DNA of 52,972 nucleotides from Oscillospiraceae bacterium (lineage in GTDB: Bacteria; Bacillota; Clostridia; Oscillospirales; Acutalibacteraceae): contig SVPU01000010.1 of assembly GCA_015065685.1 (NCBI GenBank), positions 1 through 52,972 of the forward strand, in the 5' to 3' direction. This document shows positions 26,401 to 35,656 of the stretch, piece by piece; position 1 is the first letter of the stretch, and each line of letters starts with the position of its first letter. The notes beneath the pieces are model-generated. The model did not search any database and had not been told where the DNA came from. It saw only the letters and a program-made list of their open reading frames with translations. The position numbers were made by a program, and so were the translations under genes.

Positions 26401-27652
26401 AAACTTTTCGTTAAGAAAATTGCTTTATAATAAAAAATTCACCATTCCTTTCTCCATTTTCTTGGCTTTTGCGCTCTGGCTTACCATTATGATTAACGAA
26501 AAGGAGATAATGGACCGTACCTTTACAGATTTAACCGCAAATGTTAATATTGAAAACACCTTTGCTTCGGAAAATGATATGAGCATAATCGGTGATATTT
26601 CAGCACAGAGATTTACCGTGTTGGTAAGAGGTCCGAGTTACTTGGTTGGAACGCTCACTTCTTCCGATATCTCTCTTTATGCTTCTGCGGCAACGGTTGA
26701 TGCACCCGGTGAATATAGCTTAGAGGTTGCGGCTATGAGAAACGCAACTAACAGCGAATATGAAATTATAAGTATTTCGCCATCAACCATAAATGTTAGC
26801 TTCGATTATATTGATACAAAGGAATTCACAATAACTCCGAGTGCTTTGGGTGCTGTGGCATCTGAGGGACTAATTGCAGAAAACGGCGTTGTCAGCGGAA
26901 CCGAAAGCAATACTGTAACAATTAAAGGCCCGCGTGCTGTTATAAACAAAATTGAAAAGGTAATGGCTGTGGCAGAGGTTAATAAAACACTCTCCTCCAG
27001 TGCAACCTTTGATGCTAATATTGTGCTTTATGATGAGGAAGAAAAGGTTATAGACCAAACCAACCTCACACTTAGCACACAAAAGGTTAAGGTTACAGTG
27101 CCGATTTCTAAGAAAAAGACTGTGCCCGTTAAGGTTGAGTATGCAAATCTTCCGGTTGGCTTTAATAAGGATTCTATTATGGCAACGGTTGACCATCCCA
27201 CAGTAACGGTTATCGGAACACCCGAAACCGTTGATAAAACAACCCATGTTTCACTTTCTCCCATTGATATAACAACCGTTTCGGCTGCTTCATCAAGCTT
27301 TGATGTTTCACCAAAGCTTCCCGAGGGAGTAAGACTTCTTGACAGTATAGATTCATTTACTGTTACGCTTAACACCAGAGGCTATATTGAAAAGACAATA
27401 TCGGTTTCAAAGGTTGAATATTCGGGACTTGGCTCCGGTCTTAAGGCGAGCGGTGCGACTACAATCCAAAACGTTAAGATTTACGGACCGCGTGCCGCAG
27501 TTAATAAAATTAATGCAACAAATGCCGTTGCCGTGCTTGTGCTTACTGATAAAAAGGCAGGCGAGCACACCGTTACAGCCTCCATTAAATTTGAGGGCTA
27601 TGATAATGTTTGGGCAGTGGGCACTTATAACACCTCGGTAACAATTAAATGA
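26387..27652 (+). CDS. cdaR: CdaR, YbbR-domain regulator of diadenylate cyclase
   Basis: 421 residues: one N-terminal membrane anchor (IPFSIFLAFALWLTIMI) followed by extracellular YbbR-type repeats, each with a conserved V-x-GP-x-x-x-(V/I) turn (VRGPSYLVG, IKGPRAVIN, VIGTPETVD, IYGPRAAVN), so about four repeats. CdaR binds CdaA at the membrane and tunes c-di-AMP output. ATG 26387 is chosen over 26375 because AGGGT precedes it. The usual third gene, glmM, is not next in line here. Confidence 0.9.
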   Translation: MKLLKNFSLRKLLYNKKFTIPFSIFLAFALWLTIMINEKEIMDRTFTDLTANVNIENTFASENDMSIIGDISAQRFTVLVRGPSYLVGTLTSSDISLYASAATVDAPGEYSLEVAAMRNATNSEYEIISISPSTINVSFDYIDTKEFTITPSALGAVASEGLIAENGVVSGTESNTVTIKGPRAVINKIEKVMAVAEVNKTLSSSATFDANIVLYDEEEKVIDQTNLTLSTQKVKVTVPISKKKTVPVKVEYANLPVGFNKDSIMATVDHPTVTVIGTPETVDKTTHVSLSPIDITTVSAASSSFDVSPKLPEGVRLLDSIDSFTVTLNTRGYIEKTISVSKVEYSGLGSGLKASGATTIQNVKIYGPRAAVNKINATNAVAVLVLTDKKAGEHTVTASIKFEGYDNVWAVGTYNTSVTIK

Positions 27653-27661
27653 GTTTTAAAT

Positions 27662-27692
27662 AAAAGGGGCGCTTTTTGAAGTCGTCCCTTTT
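27662..27692 (+). terminator. Hairpin after cdaR
   Basis: AAAAGGGGCG (27662-27671) pairs with CGTCCCTTTT (27683-27692) including one G-U pair. There is no long T run, so termination may be partial. Confidence 0.5.
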
Positions 27693-27760
27693 AGGCTTTA
27701 AAATGGAAATGTCAATTCTTGGTTCTTTTGCATATTATTTTATTATGGGGAGGAACTGAA

Positions 27761-28090
27761 ATGATTGAAATTATTCTTATTTTATTGGCTTTAATACCAA
27801 CAATCTGGGGCCTTGCTGAGATATTACATAAGCTGAGACTGAAAATCATATCTCCGCGAGAGGTGCCGCCAACATATGTGATTATGTATTTATACGGCGA
27901 TATGCCGAGACAACAAATTCTATATGCTGCCGAAAAATATTTTTGGCAGGGGAAAAAGTATATAAGTAATATAATTTTGCTAAACACATTTTTAAACGGC
28001 GAAGACTTTGAAGAATGCAAAAAAATTGCCGAGCATTACGGTTTTATTTTCTGTAGTGATAATGAAATTTCTAATATAATCGGTCAATAG
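27761..28090 (+). CDS. Small membrane-anchored protein of unknown function
   Basis: 109 residues. A single N-terminal hydrophobic helix (MIEIILILLALIPTIWG) is followed by a soluble part with QQILYAAEKYFWQGKKYIS and a closing IAEHYGFIFCSD. The start ATG lies seven bases after GGGGAGG; an upstream in-frame ATG at 27719 has no such site. It lies 16 bases before recD2 on the same strand. I do not recognise the family. Confidence 0.65.
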   Translation: MIEIILILLALIPTIWGLAEILHKLRLKIISPREVPPTYVIMYLYGDMPRQQILYAAEKYFWQGKKYISNIILLNTFLNGEDFEECKKIAEHYGFIFCSDNEISNIIGQ

Positions 28091-28106
28091 GAAGGGAGGC
28101 GGCAAT

Positions 28107-30326
28107 ATGCAAGGGAGCATTGATTCTGAAAAAATGCAGAAGCTTTCGGGAACTGTAAAGAAAATCACATTCCAGAATCAAAGTAACTGGTATACTGTTG
28201 CCGAACTGAGCGCCGATAAGGAAAATATCACAGTTGTAGGAATATTGCCGTTTTTAAACGAGGGCGATATTGCAGAGTTTACTGGGAAATTCATAGTTCA
28301 TTCAACATATGGAAGACAGTTTTCTTGTGAGAGCTTTGAAAAACGCGCACCCGAGAATTCTGCGGCAATTCTAAGATATCTTTCTGCGGGAGCAATCAAG
28401 GGAATAGGCCCGTCTACTGCCCTTAAAATTGTTGAACGATTCGGTGAGGATTCCCTTAATGTTATTTCCGAAAGACCGCAGGAGTTAATCGTTATAAAGG
28501 GAATTTCTTTGCAAAAAGCAATGCAAATTTCCGAGGAATATAAAAAGCAATATGGCATTAAAGATATTATGCTGATGTTGTCTAAATATAAAGTTTCACC
28601 CGAAAGATGCCTTAAAATTTATAAAAAATTCGGGTCTAAATCGGTGGATATTATAACCCAAAACCCTTATGTTTTGTGTGAGGAGGGTTTGGAATTCGGT
28701 TTTGAAATATGCGAAGATATTGCCGCGGATTTGGGATTTCAGAATGATAATGAGTTCAGAATTTGCGCGGGAATTGAATATGTGCTCAGAAAAAATCTTT
28801 ATAACGGGCACACCTGCCTTCCGCGTGATAAATTCATACCCGTTGCTTGCAAATTGTTAGAGGCAAAGGAAAGCACGGTTGAAATTTGTTGCGACAGACT
28901 AATTGAATGTTTTAGAATTTCAAACGAGTTTATAAACGGTAAGGAATATGTTTCAATTCCCGATTACCGCGCGGCAGAGCAGTTTATTGCGGCGAGACTG
29001 TTATCGGTTAAAAATCATATCAACAGTGCGGTAACGGTTGATGAGCTTGAAATACAAAATGTTGAAAATCGCCTTGGGATAAAGTTTGAGGATTTGCAAA
29101 GAGAGGCTATAACTGAAGCCTTTAAAAGCGGAATTTTGGTTTTAACGGGCGGACCCGGAACGGGCAAAACCACAACGCTTAATGCAATTATAAAGCTTTT
29201 TGAGGGTAGAAATTTCGAGATTGAATTAGCCGCCCCCACCGGCAGAGCGGCAAAACGAATGACCGAACTCACAGGCAGAGAATCGAAAACCATTCACAGA
29301 CTTTTAGAGGTTGAGTGGTCTGATGGCGAGAAAAGGCGGTTTTCGAGAAATGAGCGCAATCCGCTTAATTGCGATGTGATTATAGTTGATGAGGCCTCAA
29401 TGATTGATGCTATTCTTTTCAGCGATTTGCTAAAGGCATTAAAGCTTTCTTGCAGAATCATTCTGGTGGGTGATTCCGACCAGCTGCCAAGCATTGGCGC
29501 GGGAAATGTGTTGGGGGATATTTTATCATCAGAGGCGTTTCCTTCAATAAGACTCAAAAAGATTTTCCGCCAAGCAGAAAAGAGCAAAATTATAACCAAC
29601 GCTCACGCGATAATCAATAATGAAAAAGCGGATTTTGATTCAAAGGATTCGGATTTCTTTTTTCTTCAAAGAAACGATAAGTACTCGGCTTTGGAAACGG
29701 TGATAGATTTAGTAACAGAGCGGTTGCCTTCGGCTTATGGGGTGGATTCTATTAAGGATATCCAGCTGCTGTGCCCTTCAAGAATGATGGATTTGGGAAC
29801 GGTTAATCTTAACAATCTGCTTCAAGAAAGGTTGAATCCGCATAAAAAGGGCAATCCGCAACTGTTTTTCAAGGGATTTTATTTCCGTGTGAATGACAAG
29901 GTTATGCAGATTAAAAATAATTACGATTTGCAATACCGTAAGGATAACGGAGAAATAGGTCTTGGCGTTTTCAACGGCGATGTTGGATATATTACCGATA
30001 TTGATATCAGAGCTAATATACTCAAGGTGCGTTTTGAAGATAGAACGGTTACATATTTCCCCGAGGATTTGGGACAATTGGAATTGGCTTATGCTGTAAC
30101 AGTTCACAAAAGTCAGGGCAGTGAATATGATTATGTGGTGTTACCTCTTTTTGATGTTCCAAGCAAGTTGAAATACAGAAATTTGCTTTACACCGCGGTA
30201 ACCCGTGCTAAAAAGATGCTTATTGTGGTGGGACTGGAACAAATTTGGAACGAAATGGCGGCTAATGACAAAAAAACACTCAGATACACAATGCTTAGCA
30301 CATTTATTGAGGAAGGTAAAAGATGA
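28107..30326 (+). CDS. recD2: RecD2-type ATP-dependent DNA helicase
   Basis: 739 residues. An OB-like N-terminus, helix-hairpin-helix repeats (AGAIKGIGPSTALKIVERFG at about 92-111 and ELIVIKGISLQKAM), then SF1B helicase motifs: Walker A GGPGTGKTTTLNA at about 348, DVIIVDEASMID, GDSDQLPSIGAGNVLGDIL, and the C-terminal AYAVTVHKSQGSEYDYV and YTAVTRAKK. Acts in DNA repair as a 5'-3' helicase outside RecBCD. Start supported by GGGAGG. Overlaps comFC by four bases (ATGA). Confidence 0.93.
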   Translation: MQGSIDSEKMQKLSGTVKKITFQNQSNWYTVAELSADKENITVVGILPFLNEGDIAEFTGKFIVHSTYGRQFSCESFEKRAPENSAAILRYLSAGAIKGIGPSTALKIVERFGEDSLNVISERPQELIVIKGISLQKAMQISEEYKKQYGIKDIMLMLSKYKVSPERCLKIYKKFGSKSVDIITQNPYVLCEEGLEFGFEICEDIAADLGFQNDNEFRICAGIEYVLRKNLYNGHTCLPRDKFIPVACKLLEAKESTVEICCDRLIECFRISNEFINGKEYVSIPDYRAAEQFIAARLLSVKNHINSAVTVDELEIQNVENRLGIKFEDLQREAITEAFKSGILVLTGGPGTGKTTTLNAIIKLFEGRNFEIELAAPTGRAAKRMTELTGRESKTIHRLLEVEWSDGEKRRFSRNERNPLNCDVIIVDEASMIDAILFSDLLKALKLSCRIILVGDSDQLPSIGAGNVLGDILSSEAFPSIRLKKIFRQAEKSKIITNAHAIINNEKADFDSKDSDFFFLQRNDKYSALETVIDLVTERLPSAYGVDSIKDIQLLCPSRMMDLGTVNLNNLLQERLNPHKKGNPQLFFKGFYFRVNDKVMQIKNNYDLQYRKDNGEIGLGVFNGDVGYITDIDIRANILKVRFEDRTVTYFPEDLGQLELAYAVTVHKSQGSEYDYVVLPLFDVPSKLKYRNLLYTAVTRAKKMLIVVGLEQIWNEMAANDKKTLRYTMLSTFIEEGKR

Positions 30327-31030
30327 AAAAGTTTTTAGGGCTTTTAAGTGAAATACTGTTTCCAAATATCTGTGTTGGCTGCGGAGAAATATTAGAACAA
30401 GATGAATATTTGTGTGATTATTGCTTTGAAATGTCCAAGCGGTGCCTTGCGGACAAGCTCTGCCTTAAATGCGGCTTGCCGAAAAACAGATGCGCGTGTA
30501 AAAGAGCGGTCTTTTGTTTTGACGGCGCAATAGCCCCGTTTTATAATGACGGACCCGTGCGCATAGCAATGCACAAATTCAAGTTCAGAAGAAAGGAACA
30601 CTTTGCCGAGTTTTTCGCACGGGAAATGGCACTTTGCATTAAACAGTGCTTTAGCGATGTGAGTTTTGATTTTGTTTGCTGTGTACCAATGTCTAAAATA
30701 GGTAAAATCAAAAGAGGTTATAACCAAAGTGAGCTGTTAAGTTTCGAAATTTCAAAAATTCTTGGAATAAGACATTTTAAAGACTGTTTACAAACAGTAG
30801 GCAAAAAGAAAACACAGCACCTATTATCCTTTGAGGATAGGGTTAAAAATGTGCGTGATGTTTTTAAATGCAACCGCAATATAAACGGCAAAACAGTTCT
30901 ATTGGTTGATGATATTAAAACAACGGGCGCCACACTTAATGAGTGTGCAAAGCAGTTGCTTATTGCGGGTGCAAGTAAGGTTTATTGCGTAACCGCACTT
31001 GCAACAAATAAAAAAGAAAAAAAATCATAA
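30323..31030 (+). CDS. comFC: ComFC-like phosphoribosyltransferase-fold protein
   Basis: 235 residues with an N-terminal zinc-binding cluster (CVGCGEILEQDEYLCDYCF and CLKCGLPKNRCACK). The C-terminal PRTase fold carries VLLVDDIKTTGATLNECAKQL near residue 192-212, the PRPP-binding signature. In competent bacteria ComFC helps DNA uptake and single-strand processing; here it is translationally coupled to recD2, which supports a DNA-metabolism role. No other competence genes are in view. Confidence 0.88.
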   Translation: MKKFLGLLSEILFPNICVGCGEILEQDEYLCDYCFEMSKRCLADKLCLKCGLPKNRCACKRAVFCFDGAIAPFYNDGPVRIAMHKFKFRRKEHFAEFFAREMALCIKQCFSDVSFDFVCCVPMSKIGKIKRGYNQSELLSFEISKILGIRHFKDCLQTVGKKKTQHLLSFEDRVKNVRDVFKCNRNINGKTVLLVDDIKTTGATLNECAKQLLIAGASKVYCVTALATNKKEKKS

Positions 31031-31047
31031 AAATAAGGAGTAAGCAA

Positions 31048-32070
31048 ATGGCTACTGATATTGGAATAGATTTAGGAACTTCTAAAACGGTTATTTTTTC
31101 GAGTTCTAAAATTGTGCTTGAACTGCCGAGCGCGGTAACGGTTGATGCAGAGAGCTGGGAGCCGATTTATTTCGGTGAAAAAGCAAAGCAGACAATGGGC
31201 AGAACACCCGATAGTCTTGTTTGCGTGAACCCAATTGAGCACGGAGTTATTGCCGATTATGATATTGCAGAAGCAATGCTTAAAACATATATGCAAAAGG
31301 CCTTTGGTAACAAGGTGCTGCGACCGCGAATAATGGCGACATTACCTGCAGGACTTACCGAGCTTCAACACCATTCACTTGCAAATGTTGTTGAATCGGC
31401 AGGCGGAAGAAACATTTCGGTAATTGAAGGTCCGCTTGCAATTGCATTCGGCTTGGATTTGGACTTCACCGCACCTCACGGAACGCTTATTGTTGATATT
31501 GGGGCAGGCACTACCGATGTTGCGGTGGTTTCAATGGGCGGCATTGCTGCGTGTGATTCGGTTAAAATTGCTTCACTTGATTTTGATGCGCAAATTATTA
31601 AATATATCCGCAAGGAATATAATATCGAAATTGGCCCTTTGACTGCCGAAACCATTAAAATTAAAATCGGCAGTGCGGTAAAACGCGATATTGAGGTTGC
31701 AATAATTGCAAAGGGAAGAAATGTGTTTACGGGTCTTCCTGAAAGCTTTGAAATCTCAAGTGCAGAAATTTATGATGCCATAAGCGAAACGGTTAATGCT
31801 ATTTGCAACGGTATCAGACAGGTTATAAATAAAACCGACCCAGATTTAGTATCTGATATTATGGCGGACGGGCTTTATCTTACAGGTGGCGGCTCACAGC
31901 TCTTTGGTTTAGAGCAAAAAATAGAAGAGTATATCGGTGTTAAGGTTCATATGTTGCCCGACCCCGCTTACAGTGTTGTTAAGGGCGCTGCGGCGGCGCT
32001 TAAGAAAAGCGAGCTTCTTAAAAATGTCAATTATCAGTTGAGATCTATCAAAGAATTAGAGATAGAATAG
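31048..32070 (+). CDS. mreB: MreB/Mbl-family bacterial actin
   Basis: 340 residues of the actin fold: DIGIDLGTSKTVIF at the start (phosphate 1), TLIVDIGAGTTDVAVVSMGG (phosphate 2) near 150-170, and GLYLTGGGSQLFGLEQKI (adenosine motif) near 275. It assembles filaments under the membrane that guide cell-wall synthesis. No mreC or mreD follows, so it could be an Mbl- or MreBH-like paralogue. The ATG follows AAGGAG. Nothing else but the aromatic operon lies downstream. Confidence 0.88.
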   Translation: MATDIGIDLGTSKTVIFSSSKIVLELPSAVTVDAESWEPIYFGEKAKQTMGRTPDSLVCVNPIEHGVIADYDIAEAMLKTYMQKAFGNKVLRPRIMATLPAGLTELQHHSLANVVESAGGRNISVIEGPLAIAFGLDLDFTAPHGTLIVDIGAGTTDVAVVSMGGIAACDSVKIASLDFDAQIIKYIRKEYNIEIGPLTAETIKIKIGSAVKRDIEVAIIAKGRNVFTGLPESFEISSAEIYDAISETVNAICNGIRQVINKTDPDLVSDIMADGLYLTGGGSQLFGLEQKIEEYIGVKVHMLPDPAYSVVKGAAAALKKSELLKNVNYQLRSIKELEIE

Positions 32071-32112
32071 TTTTAACGCTTTAAATAATTAAAGTTTTTT
32101 TAAATTCACCCC

Positions 32113-32141
32113 TTGACAAAAGCAGAAAAAAGTATTAAACT
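32113..32141 (+). promoter_or_regulatory. Sigma-A promoter of the aromatic amino acid operon
   Basis: A perfect TTGACA (32113-32118) is followed after 17 bp by TAAACT (32136-32141). Transcription would start near 32148, just before the leader peptide. Confidence 0.7.
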
Positions 32142-32175
32142 TATCTCATAATTTGATTTTAAGGAGTGTGCACTT

Positions 32176-32244
32176 GTGTTCGGTTTTAAGTTTTTTTACT
32201 TTTACTTTATTAATGCGGACTGTTTGTGCACCAAAAAAGCTTAA
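32176..32244 (+). CDS. Phe/Tyr-rich attenuator leader peptide
   Basis: A 22-codon frame starts with GTG at 32176, nine bases after AAGGAG (32161-32166), and ends with TAA at 32242. It encodes MFGFKFFYFYF, then INADCLCTKKA. Eight of the ten residues after the start are Phe (six) or Tyr (two). It lies between a promoter and a terminator-like hairpin, ahead of the Phe/Tyr biosynthetic genes. That is the arrangement of a ribosome-mediated attenuator: when charged tRNA-Phe or tRNA-Tyr is scarce the ribosome stalls on these codons and the downstream terminator is avoided. The biological role is inferred from composition and position. Confidence 0.8.
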   Translation: MFGFKFFYFYFINADCLCTKKA

Positions 32245-32269
32245 ATTTAGCTTTTAGTTTGTTACATTC

Positions 32270-32322
32270 AGCCTGCTTTTCGTTGCACTTTTTTAAGTTT
32301 AACGAGTAGCAGGCTTTATTAT
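32270..32322 (+). terminator. Attenuator terminator of the aromatic operon
   Basis: AGCCTGCT (32270-32277) pairs with AGCAGGCT (32308-32315), extended by TCGTT/AACGA, and is followed by TTATTATTTT. It lies between the leader peptide and the first structural gene. A competing pairing of 32226-32237 with 32277-32288 (10 of 12 positions) is visible, but the full antiterminator fold was not resolved by hand. Confidence 0.75.
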
Positions 32323-32340
32323 TTTAAAGGAGAAATATAA

Positions 32341-33525
32341 ATGATATCTGAAAAAATGATGAGTCTTGGCAAAAAACGTTCTGTGATAAGAGAGATTTTT
32401 GAATACGGAAATAAAAGAAGAGCCGAAATAGGAGCTGAAAATGTTTTTGATTTCAGCCTTGGAAACCCAAGCATCCCAGCACCCGAAAAGGTAAGAGAGG
32501 TTATGAGCAAGCTTATTTTGGAAAAGGATGCAGTTGCTCTCCACGGTTATACATCTGCACAGGGTGCACCGAATGTTAGAAAAGCTATCAGTGATGATAT
32601 TAAGGCGAGATTTGGCATTAACGCTTCGCCGGATTCAATTTATATGACCTGCGGCGCTGCCGCTTCGCTCACAATTTCTTTGACTGCGATTATAAATAGC
32701 GGTGATGAGGTTATAGTTTTGGCGCCGTTTTTCCCCGAATACAGAGTTTTTGCCGAAAAAGCGGGGGCTAATGTTAAAGTGGTTAAATGCCGCGAAAGCG
32801 ATTTGCAGATTGATTTTGAAGCACTCGAAAAGGCAATAACAAACAAAACTAAGGCAATTATCGTGAATTCTCCCAACAATCCGAGCGGTGTTGTTTTAAG
32901 CGAAGAAACCATTATAGAGCTCAGCAGATTATTAAATCAAAAATCGCAAGAACTAGGCACAGATATTTATATCATAGCAGATGAGCCTTATAGAGAGCTG
33001 GTTTATGGTGATAAAGTAGTGCCTTATATCCCGAATTACTATGATAACACGCTTGTTTGCTATTCTTTTAGTAAATCATTATCCCTACCGGGCGAGAGAA
33101 TAGGTTACATATTCGTTCCCGAAAGTGTTAAGGCTTCTAAGGATGTTTATGCAGCGGTTTGCGGAGCAGGAAGAGCACTCGGATTTGTTTGCGCACCGAG
33201 CCTTTTGCAATATACAGTTGCAGAATGCTTGGGACTGACTGCAGATATTTCTATTTATGAAAAGAACAGAAATATGCTTTTTAATGCCTTGAGCGAATAT
33301 GGATTTAATGTTGTAAAGCCCGACGGCGCTTTTTATCTCTTTATGAAGTCCCCCGAAAGTGATGCAAACGCTTTTTGCGAAAAGGCTAAAAAATATGAGC
33401 TTTTATTAGTTCCGGGTGATGATTTCGGTTATGAGGGCTATGTTAGAATCAGTTACTGCGTGAAGCCCGAGATGATTGAAAAATCGTTACCGGCATTTGA
33501 AAAATTAATGAACGAATATAGGTGA
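32341..33525 (+). CDS. PLP-dependent class I aminotransferase (probable aromatic amino acid aminotransferase)
   Basis: 394 residues of the aspartate-aminotransferase fold: FDFSLGNPSIPAP, HGYTSAQGAPNVRKAIS, IVNSPNNPSGVVLS, YIIADEPYREL and the PLP lysine in CYSFSKSLSLPGERIGY near residue 240. First structural gene after the Phe/Tyr leader, and directly before pheA, so the likely job is transamination of phenylpyruvate and 4-hydroxyphenylpyruvate; the sequence alone would also allow aspartate. The start at 32341 follows AAAGGAG. Confidence 0.88.
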   Translation: MISEKMMSLGKKRSVIREIFEYGNKRRAEIGAENVFDFSLGNPSIPAPEKVREVMSKLILEKDAVALHGYTSAQGAPNVRKAISDDIKARFGINASPDSIYMTCGAAASLTISLTAIINSGDEVIVLAPFFPEYRVFAEKAGANVKVVKCRESDLQIDFEALEKAITNKTKAIIVNSPNNPSGVVLSEETIIELSRLLNQKSQELGTDIYIIADEPYRELVYGDKVVPYIPNYYDNTLVCYSFSKSLSLPGERIGYIFVPESVKASKDVYAAVCGAGRALGFVCAPSLLQYTVAECLGLTADISIYEKNRNMLFNALSEYGFNVVKPDGAFYLFMKSPESDANAFCEKAKKYELLLVPGDDFGYEGYVRISYCVKPEMIEKSLPAFEKLMNEYR

Positions 33526-33529
33526 AAAA

Positions 33530-34618
33530 ATGACTGAACTTGAAAAAGCAAGGCAGACTATTAATTCTGTTGATAAAAAAATGGCTGAGCTGTTTTGTGA
33601 GCGTATGGCTGCCGCAAGGACAGTTGCCGAATATAAAAAAGAACACGGCCTGCAAATAACCGATGCTGCGCGTGAGCAGGAAGTTATAAAACGCAATTCC
33701 GAGTTGATTGCGGATGAAGATTTAAAGTCTTATTATGTGAATTTTTTGCAGAATAACATAGACATTTCTAAAAATTATCAGCACAAGCTGCTCGAAGGAA
33801 TGCGGGTTGCCTTTAGCGGAACAGAGGGCGCATTTGCCAATATAGCTGCAAATAGGGTTTTCCCTGATGCAAACACAGTGCCTTATCCTGATTTTAAGTC
33901 GGCTTATGATTCGGTGGGGAACGGCGAGTGCGACTGTGTTATTTTGCCGATTGAAAACAGCTATAACGGCGATGTGGGACAGGTTATGGACCTTGCCTTC
34001 TTCGGTTCTCTTTATATTAACGGTATCTATGATATTGGCGTTGTGCAAAACCTTTTGGCTATCAAGGGCACAACAATGGACCAGATAAAAACCGTTATCA
34101 GCCACCCGCAAGCACTTGGGCAGTGTGCGGAATACATAAAAAAGCATAATTTCGAGGTTATCGAGGCTGTTAATACTGCAGTTGCCGCAAAGCAGGTCGC
34201 TGAAATGGGCAGAAATGATATTGCTGCAATTGCAAGTGATGAAGCAGCAGTGAAATACAATCTCAAAAAGCTCGAAGCACATATTAACCAAAGCAATAGC
34301 AACACAACACGCTTTGCGGTTTTTTCGCGCACCTATAAGGCACCGAGCAATAGTGATAACCATTTTATATTGCTCTTCACGGTTACTAATGAGGCGGGTT
34401 CGCTCGGAAAGGCTATTTCAATAATCGGTGAAAACGGATTTAACCTTAAAGCCTTAAAGAGCAGACCCACAAAGGAGCTTATCTGGAGTTATTATTTCTA
34501 TGCCGAGGGCGAAGGAAATATCAATACCGATAAGGGTGCCAAAATGCTTAAAGAATTAAAGGAAAAGTGCAGTGAAGTAAGAGTTATTGGAAATTTCGAA
34601 AAGGAAATATCCCTTTAA
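33530..34618 (+). CDS. pheA: Bifunctional chorismate mutase-prephenate dehydratase
   Basis: 362 residues in three parts. A chorismate mutase (AroQ class) covers residues 1-85 (LEKARQTINSVDKKMAELF, ERMAAARTVAEYKK). Prephenate dehydratase is at about 88-270, with GTEGAFANIAA, LPIENSYNGDVG and the catalytic NTTRFAVFSR. The ACT domain at about 278-355 has GSLGKAI and LKSRP, the Phe-binding ESRP-type motif. It makes phenylpyruvate from chorismate and is likely inhibited by phenylalanine. Five bases separate it from the aminotransferase. Confidence 0.95.
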   Translation: MTELEKARQTINSVDKKMAELFCERMAAARTVAEYKKEHGLQITDAAREQEVIKRNSELIADEDLKSYYVNFLQNNIDISKNYQHKLLEGMRVAFSGTEGAFANIAANRVFPDANTVPYPDFKSAYDSVGNGECDCVILPIENSYNGDVGQVMDLAFFGSLYINGIYDIGVVQNLLAIKGTTMDQIKTVISHPQALGQCAEYIKKHNFEVIEAVNTAVAAKQVAEMGRNDIAAIASDEAAVKYNLKKLEAHINQSNSNTTRFAVFSRTYKAPSNSDNHFILLFTVTNEAGSLGKAISIIGENGFNLKALKSRPTKELIWSYYFYAEGEGNINTDKGAKMLKELKEKCSEVRVIGNFEKEISL

Positions 34619-34642
34619 TATTTTGAATTTTGGAGAAAAGTA

Positions 34643-35656
34643 ATGATTATTCCTATTAAAACCTCAAGTGGCGGCTATAACATAGTTTTAGAAAGAAAAA
34701 GTCTTCAAAAATTAGCTGAACACTTGAATTTAAAACGCAAGGTGCTTATTGTTACAGATAGCGGTGTGCCTAGTGAATATTCTGCCCTTGCGGCAAAGCA
34801 GTGCGAGCATCCCTTTATTGTTGTGATTAACGAGGGCGAGGCTTCAAAGAATTTTGAAAACTTTAAAATGTTGCTATCAAAAATGGTGGAATATGGCTTC
34901 ACTAGGACCGACTGTGTTATGGCGGTTGGCGGTGGAGTCGTGGGCGACCTTGCGGGCTTTGTTGCAGCTTCATTTATGCGTGGAATAGATTTTTACAATA
35001 TCCCAACAACCGTGCTTTCTCAGGTGGATTCTTCCATTGGCGGAAAGGTTGCCATTGATTTTGAGGGCTATAAAAACATTGTTGGTGCCTTTTACCCGCC
35101 AAAAGCGGTTATAATTGACCCTGAAACCCTTAAAACATTACCAAAAAGACAAATTTCAAACGGTCTTGCAGAAGCGGTTAAAATGGCAATGACCTGTGAT
35201 GAAAAGCTGTTTTCACTGTTTGAGCAGTGCGATGCATTTGAAAATATTGATGAAATTATTGAAGGATCGCTTAAGATTAAAGGCTATGTGGTTGAAAACG
35301 ATGAAAAGGAAAACGGCTTAAGAAAGGTGCTGAATTTCGGGCACACCTTGGGCCACGCCATCGAATCACAGAAAAAAATGCAGGATTTATATCACGGCGA
35401 ATGTGTGGCACTTGGTATGCTGCCCATGTGCTCAGAGGGTGTTAAACAAAGGTTGATTCCTGTGTTAGAAAAATTGGAATTGCCTTTAAATGTGAACTAT
35501 GAAGCAGAGAAAATTATAGAGGCTGCAAGCCACGATAAAAAGAAAAACGGCGAGTATATTTCGGTGGTTTATGTTGAAAAAATAGGCACATTCGAATTCA
35601 AGAATATGCCCTTTAGTGAGTTTGTAAATCAGATTGAAGAGGTGATAGATAAATGA
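34643..35656 (+). CDS. aroB: 3-dehydroquinate synthase
   Basis: 337 residues. VTDSGVPSEYS, NEGEASKNFENF, the glycine-rich MAVGGGVVGDLAGFVAASFMRG (NAD site), TTVLSQVDSSIGGK, NGLAEAVKMA and the metal ligands in NFGHTLGHAIES and YHGECVALGM are all in place. It converts DAHP to 3-dehydroquinate, the second shikimate-pathway step. The start follows TTGGAGAA. The stop overlaps the aroC start by four bases. Confidence 0.95.
   Translation: MIIPIKTSSGGYNIVLERKSLQKLAEHLNLKRKVLIVTDSGVPSEYSALAAKQCEHPFIVVINEGEASKNFENFKMLLSKMVEYGFTRTDCVMAVGGGVVGDLAGFVAASFMRGIDFYNIPTTVLSQVDSSIGGKVAIDFEGYKNIVGAFYPPKAVIIDPETLKTLPKRQISNGLAEAVKMAMTCDEKLFSLFEQCDAFENIDEIIEGSLKIKGYVVENDEKENGLRKVLNFGHTLGHAIESQKKMQDLYHGECVALGMLPMCSEGVKQRLIPVLEKLELPLNVNYEAEKIIEAASHDKKKNGEYISVVYVEKIGTFEFKNMPFSEFVNQIEEVIDK

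Noticed and set aside
32148-32325. T-box for the aromatic operon
   Set aside because: There is no TGG-ACCGCGG core or Stem I signature; the region is better explained by a leader peptide and terminator.
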